This document shows, one piece after another, positions 22,344 through 32,709 of a DNA stretch of 64,000 nt. The stretch spans positions 6,138,001-6,202,000 of the forward strand of contig CAJFCV020000003.1 in the NCBI GenBank assembly GCA_904066235.2. The letters run 5' to 3'. A program made the translations under genes and the position numbers. Source of the stretch: Bursaphelenchus xylophilus (Eukaryota > Nematoda > Chromadorea > Rhabditida > Aphelenchoididae). The notes under the pieces were generated by a model. The model saw only the letters and a list, made by a program, of their open reading frames with translations, ran no database searches and had not been told where the DNA came from. Each line of letters begins with the position of its first letter. Position 1 is the first letter of the stretch.

Positions 22344-23572
22344 CTAGTCCTCAAGGAGGAGACTTTGTCCAAACTTAACCTTCTCGCCGGCTTGTATCGC
22401 GAATTTAGCGGATCCTTGTGTTTCGAATATCTAAATTATGTAAGAATGACCCATTATTATTACCAAAACGATTGTAGATCCAAGTCTAAATTCGCCAACT
22501 TTTTCACCGGTGTTGTATAATATTCCACTTGCCTTCGTCGATTCAAACTCCTCCGTTTCAAGAGTTTTTGCGTTCCGACTTTCTTCTAGTTTCTGTTTCT
22601 GATGTTATAGGTGATGGGGTAACTTACTTTTTCTATAGAAATATCTCCTACATTTGTGGCGGCAACCGCAGTCATTGAGAAGAATCCATCCTTCCAACCT
22701 CCATTGAGAACCATTCTTTCATTCAAGCAGAATAACAGGGGGATCTTCTCCAGAATTGATGGTCTGACAGATAATAGATGTCCTAAACCAATAGAATTTT
22801 AAAGATTTTTACCCGGAAAATGAGTTTGTTGGTGGCAATTCCATGTGGCCGGAGAGTGAAAGGCGTGGTAATCCCCTGGAGCCAAGTAAATGACTACTTG
22901 AAGTAGTTTATTATTCGGCTGAAATTGAGGTTGTGTTTATTCTCCTTAAAATACCTTCAACTTCAAAGACACAGGACCAAGAAACTCTTGAACATCGTAG
23001 TCATGACCCTTGACGTATTCGACCCGTCCATCTTCGATCTCTCCGATATGCAGTACCGTTCCATCAGCGGGGGATACCTAATTTATAATACAAACATCAG
23101 TTCACTTGCCATTGGGGCTGCACTAATGGGTCTCGCTGTTTCCAATAGCGGTCGATTGAAGAACTCCGCAAAGGATTTGTATGCCTTAAGGTCGGGATGG
23201 ATCGTCTCATCCATGTTGCAATTATAAATCCGAACATACAAACCATATAAAGGATTTCGTAAAATTGTAGGGATGTAGAGAGTTGAAGCAAAGCCTGTGA
23301 ACTTGGAAATGGCGTTTAATGGCAGAGATGTATAAACCCGAATCTAGAAAGGCTTAAACGACGAAGTTTTATTTTACTTTCCAATCCGAATAATAATGTA
23401 TCGGGTCGACCTGAGAGCGGACATCTGGCCATAGTACCTTCGTTGTGTACAGCCCCGTAACAACAGTTGTAGACCCGAAAAGATACAACTTCCATTTTGA
23501 CTTGGATTTCTGGGGTCCAGCACTCAAAGCCCTCGTTGATGTAAACAACCAAGGAATCCAACGCCTTTGCAT
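22344..23572 (-). CDS. psd-1: phosphatidyl-serine decarboxylase, mitochondrial
   Basis: Seven exons: 23572-23378, 23343-23110, 23077-22955, 22918-22813, 22782-22628, 22598-22464, 22430-22344; 344 residues. It makes phosphatidylethanolamine at the inner mitochondrial membrane. The N-terminus is a basic presequence ([10 protein letters not shown]) followed by one membrane helix ([20 protein letters not shown]). Family blocks follow: [62 protein letters not shown] and the self-cleavage site LGST (in FRLGSTIV), where Ser becomes the pyruvoyl group. The intron 23109-23078 is 32 nt and only keeps phase as a GC-AG intron (donor GCAAGT). A TAG directly precedes the start ATG, which would suit a trans-splice acceptor. 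It starts 121 bp after the upstream SPOUT1 gene's stop, so the two may be an operon. Confidence 0.95.
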
Positions 23573-23693
23573 CTACTTCAGTTATGCACCCTTCAAGCCT
23601 CAAAATATAGAATGGATAAGAACCATGCTTAGCCCGCACTAGGTTATTGAAAAAACAAATTCATTATAACGGTAACAATTAACAACAACATAA

Positions 23694-25028
23694 TCATCCA
23701 AGTTTCATCTTAAGAGCAGTTAACGTGATTGGGATCGCTTCCTCAGTCCTGATAATCCGACTTCCTTGATCGGGGAGAGAGTTGATGTAATAATTAAAGA
23801 GACTGGCTGGATCTTCGTCTTCAATTTGCTCATCGCACTGTACAGCTTGCTCCAAGCCTTGTAAACCGCCAAAAACTATCAGAATCTTGCTAAAAGAAAT
23901 TAAACGGTAAAATAATGCCACTCACCATCCCTCCTTTTGCTCGAACTCGACATCTCCAATAGCCTTGCCTCGTTCCGATGTGCCTACATACACGTCATAC
24001 TTGATTGAGAACACATCATGAAGGCTTTTGGCAAGCCTGACATTGTATCCCCAGTAGACGCCGGCTTCGTTTCTGATCTTCTTTGGACTAAAGATTTTCC
24101 CTCGATACCGTTTTCTCTCTGGATTGGTGTCTGTTAGATGTACAGTGACTCTAGTTTTTGGGGGCAACACAATTCCATCTTCTAATTGCAATTCCTATAA
24201 ACGAGGAACCTTATGTCTTCATTAATCTTACCTTGTCCAGACCGACATCACAAAAAGATCCTTTTCCTTCTTTTACTATCCTGTCCAAAACAATGCCTTC
24301 GCGATAAGGAACGTGAAGATCATTAGCTCTCAAATGATGCATTCCATCCAACGGATTCAGAATTCCAGCAAATTTCAAGGGTTTTTGTACAGGAAAGAGA
24401 GCCTTTCGAAGATATTGAGGGCATTCCAGAAACTCCAAAATTCTGGCCAAATGGAAATTACATTCATTGTTTTTGTCGGTCATCTTTTCTTCTCCAGTCC
24501 ATGATCCAGAGTAATAAGCATTTAGTTGGCTAAAATTGAACAAAATAATCTTGATCAGTCCTACCTGTCCGTCATTCGTGCCGTTTCATCAAATATTACT
24601 ACTTCATCAACGCAAAAAACAGATAGACTTCTGGCAATCTCACCCGCCAGATACGCTTTCAGCTCTGGACTCTGGGCATTATTCAATATTGAACCAGGCA
24701 AAGCGACACTCAACTGGTACCATTTCTCTAAAAAAAGGTAATAAATTTGTGCTTCCTTTACTTTGCGTTTGAATATTTGTGTTGAATCCACTAGTTGGCT
24801 GCATTTCGATGGCTTTTTGATACGACTCTTTGTTAATAGCTGAACTTAGTAATTCTTCCTCTCTTCGACGTTTCTTCTCATTCTTTTCTAAACGCAAATT
24901 AAAAAAACAAAGCAAAGTACCAACTTACTTATACTATAATTCTTCTGCTTCTTTTTAATATCGTGCTTTCCTTTCAGCTTATACATCATCTTCATACGAT
25001 CATGGCTCTTAGACAAGTCGTTTTGCAT
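23694..25028 (-). CDS. SPOUT1: SPOUT1 / CENP-32 RNA methyltransferase
   Basis: Six exons: 25028-24929, 24887-24762, 24727-24565, 24529-24232, 24194-23926, 23889-23694; 383 residues. The Lys/Arg-rich head is followed by a SPOUT-class, knotted SAM-dependent methyltransferase fold with an inserted OB-like part: LSVALPGSILNNAQSPELK, FCVDEVVIFDE, LARILEFLECPQYLRKALF, FAGILNPLDGMHHLR, YWGYNVRLA, VGTSERG, VFGGLQGLEQA, PDQGSRIIRTEEAI. The last block forms the SAM pocket. In vertebrates it acts on RNA and helps centrosomes stay on spindle poles. The start is the first ATG in frame with basic head; an open frame extends upstream but crosses the repeat-like hairpin at 25180-25246. First gene of a probable two-gene operon with psd-1. 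Confidence 0.94.
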
Positions 25029-25179
25029 TTTTGTGGGTTGTAGGGATATATTCAAAGATATATTATATAAGGGTAAAAACTTTTTTCCGGTTTGGGACCA
25101 ATGCACGCCATTTTTTCTGTCCGATAGATTTTTTTCATTTTCCGACTCGCGCCCGAGGCCAATGCGCGAGTTGAAAATC

Positions 25180-25246
25180 CTAGGGCGCAGCTCGTATCTC
25201 GGGGGACAAGCACGCAACGAAAGCGTGTTTTCCGAGCTGCGCCCTA
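25180..25246. repeat. short GC-rich inverted repeat
   Basis: TAGGGCGCAGCTCG and its exact reverse complement CGAGCTGCGCCCTA lie about 40 bases apart and can form a hairpin. CTGCGCC-type cores recur near 21706 and 49530, so it may be an end of a dispersed repeat. It lies upstream of the SPOUT1 gene. Confidence 0.55.
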
Positions 25247-25355
25247 CCATTTTCAGCTAACTTTCAGTTAGAACATTGACTCGGGAGCCAATTTCCTCCA
25301 CAGGGAACTCGGATTTGCTCATAAGTACGTTTTTTTACTTATATTTACATGATGT

Positions 25356-25619
25356 TTATATATGGCACGTTACTTTTAAATTTCAGCGCGCTATAGCGCG
25401 CGCTAGTCCATCTCAACCCGGCGGATTTAGTCCAAGTTCACAAAAAAGGGGAGGGGAGGAGGAGCCGACAGAGAAAGGCAGAAATTTTTACAAAGTGAGA
25501 ATTTGCGCAACGTTGTGTAAGATTGTGCAACTTTCAAATTTGGACATCCGCGGGGTTGCAACCCAACCGGTTGGGATGGACTAGCGCGCTGAAATTTATA
25601 AGTAACGTGCCATATATAA
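25356..25619. mobile_element. 264-bp MITE, TA-flanked, arms about 60 bp
   Basis: The left arm (TTATATATGGCACGTTACTT, then TAAATTTCAGCGCGCTA and, after a 10-bp insertion, GTCCATC) is repeated inverted at the right end (reading inward from 25619). The ends are TA-rich, consistent with Tc1/mariner-type insertion at TA. The insertion TAGCGCGCGC distinguishes the left arm. No coding capacity. Confidence 0.75.
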
Positions 25620-25970
25620 GTGAATAAACGTAAATATTCGGGGAGCGCCGCAAATAATCTGAAATTTACTTATAAGTAAATCTAGGGTTTTTTGTTTTTG
25701 TATACCCACCCTTCGGATTATTCAGGGTGGGACCCTCGAAACTTCCAACCGTATTTCAGCTATTTCTCCCCCAATAATGCACCATTTGTATGAAATTTAT
25801 ATCAAATTGAAGCTGAGGCACCCCATTTTTTGTCCACAAAGACGCGAGTCTACGTTTCCGGAGACCCCCGATTTTTTCACTGCAAGAAAATAATTATTTG
25901 ATAAGAAAAAATGGTAAAGGTTCATTATTCTGGCCACAACTTATAACTTTGCGGAAACTGATCAGAATTA

Positions 25971-26124
25971 TCAGTCTGTCGGAAAAATAACGGCGGATCA
26001 TCGCGCCTAGGAATCGCCCGTCATCGCTTTGCGACGGCTGCCGAAGCTGAAGATTTGTCGCGCGATAGAGGCGAGGCGAGACATTTTTCTGCGACGATCC
26101 GCCGTTATTTTCCCGACAGACTGA
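25971..26124. mobile_element. 154-bp MITE with TA duplication
   Basis: Begins TCAGTCTGTCGGAAAAATAA and ends with the inverse TTATTTTCCCGACAGACTGA (one mismatch), flanked by TA on each side (25969-25970, 26125-26126). The arms continue as CGGCGGATCATCGC versus GCGACGATCCGCCG, so almost the whole element is one hairpin. Confidence 0.8.
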
Positions 26125-26409
26125 TAGCCCAAATTTAGCGTGCAGGCTCAATACATCGTTTTCAATGCCCGGACGGTGAAATTAGTTAGCGACCTTACCC
26201 TTCAAAAACGCCTGCAGCCTGTAATTTTATTATACGATGAAACATGTCCGGAACTAAAAGTATTGCCTCCGTATAGAACTAAATGAGTCGTCGTAGGCTT
26301 CGTAGGTACCTTAAAACTATAGAGCTATTATAGTAATTCAGTGCCAGCTAGGTCGAAGTCTTTTTTCCTAACTTTAGTTCCCAAACTTGGGCACAGTTCG
26401 CAGAGAATT

Positions 26410-26460
26410 CAATGGTGACATTTCGTACGATTGCGGTGAAAAAAATCTGTCGAGTTTCCC
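26410..26460. repeat. dispersed repeat, also at 43069-43115
   Basis: GTGACATTTCGTACGATTGC followed by GGTGAAAAAAATCTGTC here is nearly identical to GTGACATTTCGTACGATTGC followed by AGCGAAAAAAATCTGTC at 43069. Downstream both have TCTGTCC-rich runs. Both copies sit near MITEs or gene-free sequence; superfamily unknown. Confidence 0.65.
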
Positions 26461-26599
26461 TCTGTCCAGCTTCCCCTGCAGGGGATCCCCTGTCCAATTT
26501 CCTTCTGCCGGGTTTCACTCTGTCCAATTGTCCAATTTTACTATGTCGAGTTTCCATGAAGCCGGTTTTTCGGTGGAAAAATATTTTTCTCGGAATTAC

Positions 26600-27412
26600 A
26601 CTCCGCGCCAAAAGTTTTGACCCCCCTTCTAACTCGGTCCAAAGTGTACCAATTTAGACCAAATTTGGTACATAGTCTACTGAAAAATTTGGTACATAGT
26701 CTATTGACAACCCATTTGTTTTTTTTTTTGACTAAAGGGCTAGATGTGGTCGTTAGGTTCTCAATCAATGTAATCCTGAGACTCCTATCTACTCGCAAAC
26801 CAATAATAAATTCCCGTTGACACGATCTCATATGGTTTGCAGATGCAACTTTGCCGAACTGCACCTTAACGAAAAACCCGCATTTTTCAAATGGATTTTT
26901 AGCGACGAAAAGCAGTTTCCATTTGATGGACCAGGCTAAGGCACCCGTCATACACATTTGAGACGTATGGAACGCCAAATAGGCGGCCGGGATGTCGTCG
27001 TGCTTGGGGGCATCTACAGTAACGGCAAACTAAAGATTAGGGTGAATGAAACCCATTACAAAACGTGTCAAATCGAAACATTTTACATTACGGAGAGTAA
27101 AAAGGAGTCTTAGGATTACATTGAGGACCTAACGACCACATCTAGCCCTCTAGTCGAAGAGCAAATGGGTCGCCAAGGCTGGACATGACAACTGGGTATC
27201 GGCCGAATCGACACCGCTAGGCCATCATGGACTTTTTTCGAAAGAAAAAGACTAATGCAGGTGATTACACGCCAAAATCACATAATGTAAACATAATTTA
27301 GAACTTTTGGAAAGCGCTAGAAAACGTTTTTTACCATTTTGGGCAGCTCTACATCAGGTTGTAAGTAGACTATGTACCAAATTTGGTCCAAATTGGTACA
27401 ATTTGGACCAGC
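26600..27412 (+). mobile_element. decayed mariner-like element, relative of the 58495-59984 copy
   Basis: The left end (ACTCCGCG...TTTTGACC..., then CTCGGTCCAAAGTGTACCAA) and inner sequences (CTAGATGTGGTCGTTAGGTT, ATGGTTTGCAG, GGGGCATCTACAGTAACGGC) are shared with the better-preserved copy at 58495. The transposase-like stretch (about 26830-27190) carries a TAA and frameshifts and lacks most of one arm. Right end GGTACAATTTGGACC near 27398-27412. Flanking sequence just right of it (27420-27540) resembles the sequence just left of the other copy (58385-58490). A pseudogenised, non-mobile copy. Confidence 0.75.
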
Positions 27413-27590
27413 GCATTTCCTGAACCTTTTAGACGTTTCGTCCACACACTATCGATTGATCAAAAGATTTTAGATATCAAAATTCTTTCGAAAGAATTTT
27501 TGGTGGACAAAATCAGTTATTAAAAAATTCAAAATCTGACTGCGAAATATTGGATCTGCACGGGGTGCCTCATTGTAGGCTTCGAGAAGC

Positions 27591-28902
27591 ATGGATTCGG
27601 TTCTAATAATCGTGAGAAAACAAGGAGACAGCAGAAGGCAACATCTTTTGATAAATATTGATCCAGATGATACAATAAGTTGTTTGAAGAAGAAGATAAG
27701 GCGACATTTGGATAGTGACGAGGAGTGCAATATCCTCTTTACTGGTAGACGGTTGGATGACGCTATGAAAATCAGAGACTTGAAATTGGGTCCTAGCACG
27801 TAAGTTGTAAAACCCATAACAAAAAATAACTTACAGATCGCTTACTGCAACTATGAAAGCCTCAGAAATTGATGGATTCGAAATTGTAGAAAAAGATTAC
27901 AGTTCCGACAATATTGTGAAACCCCGGCCTTTGACAACTTTCAATGTATACTGCAAAAATTGTGCAGGAGTTCAGGCAGGAAAACTCCGGGCCACTTGTA
28001 GTGTATGTTCGTCTACATCTATTCTGTTCACTCAAGAACCAAACAACCATGAAGACTTAATTCTAAGGTAATTAAACGTATAAAATGGACAATGCTTGCT
28101 TTAGCAATAGGATCACTGTAAGATGTCTTGACTGCGATACGCAAACGACTTGTAAATTTGATTTTAAATGTGGGGAATGCAACGAACCTTCAACGTTGCT
28201 CTATCACATAGTCCCCAACCGTACCCGCAACGAATGTGTGATATGCGGCGAGGTGGAAGGAACAGTTTTTTCATTGCCTTGTCAACATATATCATGTATT
28301 CCTTGCATCACCGCCTATATGGAACAAATAATGCGACAGTGGCTATTCGTTTACAAAAGAGATGTAGGGTTTACCCTCTCATGCCCCATGGTCGACTGTG
28401 CAGGTAAATAAATACGAACAGTAGAAGATTCTAGTGGGTCTTTTAAAGTAACGATGAAATTATAGCTACAGTGACCGACCCTCATCATTTTTACGTTTTG
28501 GGAAACGATTCTTATCGTGAATACCAGAATAAAAGTGCCCAGAAATACCTGGAGATGCAAGAAGGCTCAATCTACTGCCCCTTTCCCGAATGCAATGCCG
28601 GCTTCTTTGTCCAGCCAGATTCTATGATTCCAGAATCCGATGCCAATTATGTACTATGTCCTGAATGTAATCGGAAGTTTTGTGTGAAGTGTAGGAACCG
28701 AAACGAATGTATTTGCGGGATCGAAGATCAGTCCATCACTCTGGTCAATGCTCTTAGCAAACCATGTCCAAGATGTCGAGTACCTACAGAACGGAATGGA
28801 GGCTGTGCTCATATGAGATGTCTCAATTGCACATTTGAATGGTGCTTCTTATGTGAAAGTGCTTGGACTGATGGATGTCAATGGGACCATTGGTTCGATT
28901 AG
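27591..28902 (+). CDS. pdr-1: parkin, RBR E3 ubiquitin ligase
   Basis: Four exons: 27591-27799, 27837-28067, 28105-28403, 28466-28902; 391 residues, the family length. Order: N-terminal ubiquitin-like domain (residues 1-75, VLIIVRKQ...NILFTGRRLDD), RING0 (CKNCAGVQ to CGEC), RING1 (CVICGEVEGTVFSLPCQHISC), IBR (CPFPECNAGFF...CPECNRKFCVKC), RING2 (PCPRCRVPTERNGGCAHMRC) and the C-terminal WDHWFD. The catalytic cysteine is the one in NGGCAHM. Parkin is activated by PINK1-phosphorylated ubiquitin and marks damaged mitochondria. All zinc ligands I can check are present, so the gene looks active. skn-1 follows 457 bp downstream on the same strand. Confidence 0.96.
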
Positions 28903-29359
28903 GAATCTCCTCGTTTTATTGCAATAAATGTATATAAGCAGTTTAACGCCACCGTTATTTATTGTAGACAACGTTGAAATGAATCACGAATATGTGTTTT
29001 ATAAGATACCGGTTTTGTGATTGTCCGTTGTAAAAAAGATACATACTGTCTTGAGGAAATATTTTTTGACAATTGAGAAAATTGGCGGTTTCGTAGAAAA
29101 TCGGAATTTGAAAGTTTGAGTTGGCACTTTCCCAGGAAAGTTTTCGTCCGCGAATTTTTAGGCGCTTTTTTCGGGAGTTTTAGAAAATATGAGCTTATAT
29201 TATAGTATGAGGGTGTTCCGAACTTGAATAATCCCTCTTTAAAACCAATTTTAAAGTATTGTAAGATCACAGACGACCATTACGAATAAAACTAATCGAG
29301 TTCTGCCATTTATTTTTAGATATAATACATTGCTATTGTTAAGTTTTCATGCAGGAGTG
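28903..29359. other. spacer between pdr-1 and skn-1
   Basis: pdr-1 3' UTR (AATAAA at 28922) and skn-1 leader. A TTTTCATGCAG acceptor at 29344-29354 lies five bases before the skn-1 start ATG, fitting a trans-splice or leader acceptor. Confidence 0.45.
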
Positions 29360-31007
29360 ATGGAATTAAACCCATGCGAATTTGATGAAAGCAACGTACA
29401 GGAACAGTATCGTCCTCCCGAGACCGAACTTTATGGCTGGAACGTCGAATCAGGGTCAAGAGAGGTTTTAAAGGATTTGGACAACCAATTGTATGTTATT
29501 TACGAGCGGATCGGTATCTAGTTACTTCGTCCTAGACGTAAATTTAAAAATGGGAAGCTGATTTTGACTTCATGGCGGTCTTTTGTCTCAAATAACATCT
29601 ACTGCTTTAGTATTAGGTTGTTTTAGGTATTTAAATTTAGGAATTTAAATTTTACTCGACTATAAAATTTGTTACCTAATTTATGCGTTGAATGCAAGAA
29701 ATAAGTTTTTCTTCAAAAAATCTCAAATTTTAGTTGGGTTAGATGATTGAGCTATGTTAATAAAATCCCCGTCTGAAGTTCTTGGTATGTATATCATACC
29801 AGGCGAGTAGCGATGGAATTGTTTCGTTTCCATTGCTCGAAAGAGGCTGTGGACGCAGTTTGCCGCGAGTGGGAGCTCCCTCGCCCCAGTCAAAAAAGCG
29901 TCGTCTCTTTCTCTCACTAGCATATAACATATCTTAATTGTTTCAGCACCGACGACATCCTCGATTGCATTGTACTTCCTGAAAACACTGACTCTGGGTA
30001 CTGCGACAGCACCTTCTTGGACATACCATTGATTCCAAAGTTTGAAGAGGACTACCAATCGTTATATCAGAATTCATTCGTGGGTCATCATTTCCAAGAA
30101 TCATCATCTCCTTTCATATCATCGGCCAGGCTGAATATTACCCACGAGTATCCGAACCGCGAACAAGTGCTGGGGAGTTCACTTAAGTTGCAGCCCTGGG
30201 AACCGCCAGAAAACTACGAGGTAAAGGATAAACTGATTTCTTGTAGTTTAGAAGTCATCACGAGATTTTGATTACATAACGAAAGATCTTCCAGGTTCCA
30301 AGTTTCAGCATTCCTTACCCTGAGATGTATGAGAAGGGTTTGCGAGAAAAACCTGACGATGATCATTCTTCAGACCTCCTCAGTTATTATTCATTACTAG
30401 CCGGTGACATGAGTTCAAGCCAGGTGACCTTTGGTGTAGATGGGGATATGAAACCCAGTTTCTCGTCAATTTTTGATGCTAGTACGTTTGGATCTCCAAT
30501 CCAAGAGGAGATAAAATATTCCCGGAAGCGAGCCAAGAGGGTACACAATGCTCCATATGATTTGAAAAAAATGGTGATCCCACGAAGTCGAAGAGGAAGG
30601 CAATCAAAGGATGAAGATCTCGCCAGGGAGTTTGGACTACCTGTTTCTGCAAATGAATTGTGTTTGATGAGTCATATTGATCTACAGAACCTACTGAAGC
30701 GAGATGACTTGACCGATGATCAGAAAGAAATGATGAAAAAATTAAGAAGAAGAGGTAAGTAATTCGTTTTAAGACTTTTGTTCTATTTTTAGGTCGAAAC
30801 AAGATTGCTGCTAGAAGATGTCGGGCAAAACGATTAACGGGTGGCCTACTATCCGGTGAGGAAGGTGGGGATCCGGAAGACGATGATATAATGGAAGATT
30901 TTGATGAAGAAGAAGAGGAAGAAGAGATCGAGCAACCCGTTATCCCCAAATTGGACCAGAGTAGTCATGGCCGAAAACGAAAACCGACTGTCAAGTTGAG
31001 TTACTGA
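29360..31007 (+). CDS. skn-1: SKN-1/Nrf-type stress transcription factor, no leucine zipper
   Basis: Four exons: 29360-29490, 29947-30220, 30295-30754, 30793-31007; 359 residues. The CNC-like domain and basic region (RGRQSKDEDLAREFGLPVSA, LMSHIDLQNLLK, LRRRGRNKIAARRCRAKR) match SKN-1, which binds DNA as a monomer. As in other nematode SKN-1 proteins, no leucine zipper follows; instead the protein ends in an acidic tail (EDDDIMEDFDEEEEEEE) and KRKPTVKLSY. Upstream lies TDSGYCDST, which resembles a phosphodegron (DSG plus downstream Ser). Human Nrf-type DIDLID is not visible in these exons; it may lie in an alternative 5' exon. The first intron (456 nt) uses donor GTATGT at 29491, chosen by phase. 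It controls phase II detoxification genes and is assisted by MDT-15, also in this window. Confidence 0.9.
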
Positions 31008-31203
31008 TGGGGTTTCAGTTGTAATTCGTTATTGATACGGGAGAATCCCCTATGTTATTGTTCATACCTTCGTTACTTTTGAAATTTGTTAGCGGTATTA
31101 AATTTATACGAAAACTTTTGAATGATTTTGGATGCGCTTTGTTGTTCTCTGATTGTGTACTTCGGCATTTTATGTTTTCAGTAATGTTATTCTTGATCTG
31201 TTG

Positions 31204-32191
31204 ATGTCATCTCCCGTAGAATTGGGTAGGTTGGAGTTTGGTGCGCTGCCCTTGATCTCTTTGCATCATGCGAATGACGACCTCATTGTCTCAGCTTCAT
31301 ACTCACGCGATGCAATTAATCGGTCTGGATCAGTTTTTTTGTTTGATGCCGAGATGAATAAAGTCCTGGAAGAGCCTTTAAGCAGTGCATCTTTCCACTG
31401 TGATTACGCCGCTGATAAGGATGTTGCCGTCATGAAGTTGGCTGATGGGAAGATTGCTTTATTCAATGTGAATCAACGAACCCTTTCCTACGAAAAGGTA
31501 GACAATGAAGGAATAATGATTACTGACGTCTCTTACCAACCCACAAATTCAGCCATTGGCGTATTTAGCGATGCAAAGGGCCGTATTACAGTCTTTGACA
31601 AGAACTCTGGAGTCAAAACGCAACAACGAATCGTCCATGAAATATATGGGAGTGAAGTGCCGGCATGGTGTTGCAAGTTTTTGGATGAGAATACATATGC
31701 AACTGGAGGAGACGATTGTTTTTTGAAGTTGTTTGACATCAGATCTAATGAAATGTCAATGGTTTCAAAGGTACATGATGGTGGAGTTGTAAGAATAAGA
31801 GAAGCTGGACAGCAGTCAAAAATACTCACTGGTGCTTATGACAATCATCTTAGGCTATTGGATATTCGAAACTTAAAAACTGCCGAGAACAATGCCAAGG
31901 TAATAAGTCTGTCTGTTATTTTTATTTTTTTAGTTGGATGGTGATCCCTGGGACTTCAAAGTATGTGAGAATGGGATGATACTTGTGGCTGCAATGTATT
32001 CCGGATGGTATTTTTTGAATAAAGACCTTTCCGTCAACACACACCATGATCTACCTGATAGTTTAGTTTACGGAGTCGAATGCATTCCCTCTTCCAAAGG
32101 TGTCAAAGTCATTTGTTCTTCCTTCACTAATGGCTCTGTCTTTGTGTTTGAATGTAATCATATCAGTGATGAGCGTTCCATTCCTTCGTAA
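31204..32191 (+). CDS. DPH7: DPH7 (WDR85) diphthine methyl esterase
   Basis: Two exons, 31204-31899 and 31934-32191; 317 residues. WD40 repeats throughout; the DPH7-specific blocks are EVPAWCCKFLD, YATGGDDCFLKLFDIR, HDGGVVRIR, LTGAYDNHLRLLDIR and GDPWDFKV. It removes a methyl group from the diphthamide intermediate on eEF2 in the cytosol. I chose ATG 31204 because a TTATGTTTTCAG acceptor at 31171-31182 would remove an earlier in-frame ATG (31153). It begins 197 bp after skn-1's stop on the same strand, so an operon with skn-1 is possible but not shown. Confidence 0.9.
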
Positions 32192-32709
32192 TTCCAGTTT
32201 ATTACTTGTTGTTACTTTAATGGTTGCCCGGATTTAAAGCTTTTTCTGATAAATCCTTGTCACTTCCAAGTAAGGTTCGGGAAATTCGAGCATATTCACC
32301 ACGCGGTTATATACCCGAAATCTCGGGTATTTACGAAATTAGCCCAATATAATACCAATACATACGAAGTCGTTTGCAATTTATTCATTAACATAATCAC
32401 GTGTATGGTGATATTCTTGATTTTCCCAACTACAACGAACAAAACAAGTACTTTGACAATGAAAAATTTAAACAATCCAATATTTCGCTGTCAAATTTGG
32501 AATTTTTTCCCTTTCATCTTCCGACTCCGGCAACTGGCTGACTAGTTTTCGACCTCAAAACTAAGTTTTGAACGGAAAAACAAATTATGACAAAATGTCA
32601 ACATTCATTCATTTTTTATGACCAAATTCCACTTTTTTTTACATTTTTTAAATGTAGAAGTACTTTGAAAATTCTCATAAGTACCCGGCTTCGCGGGTAT
32701 TTGGGTATA

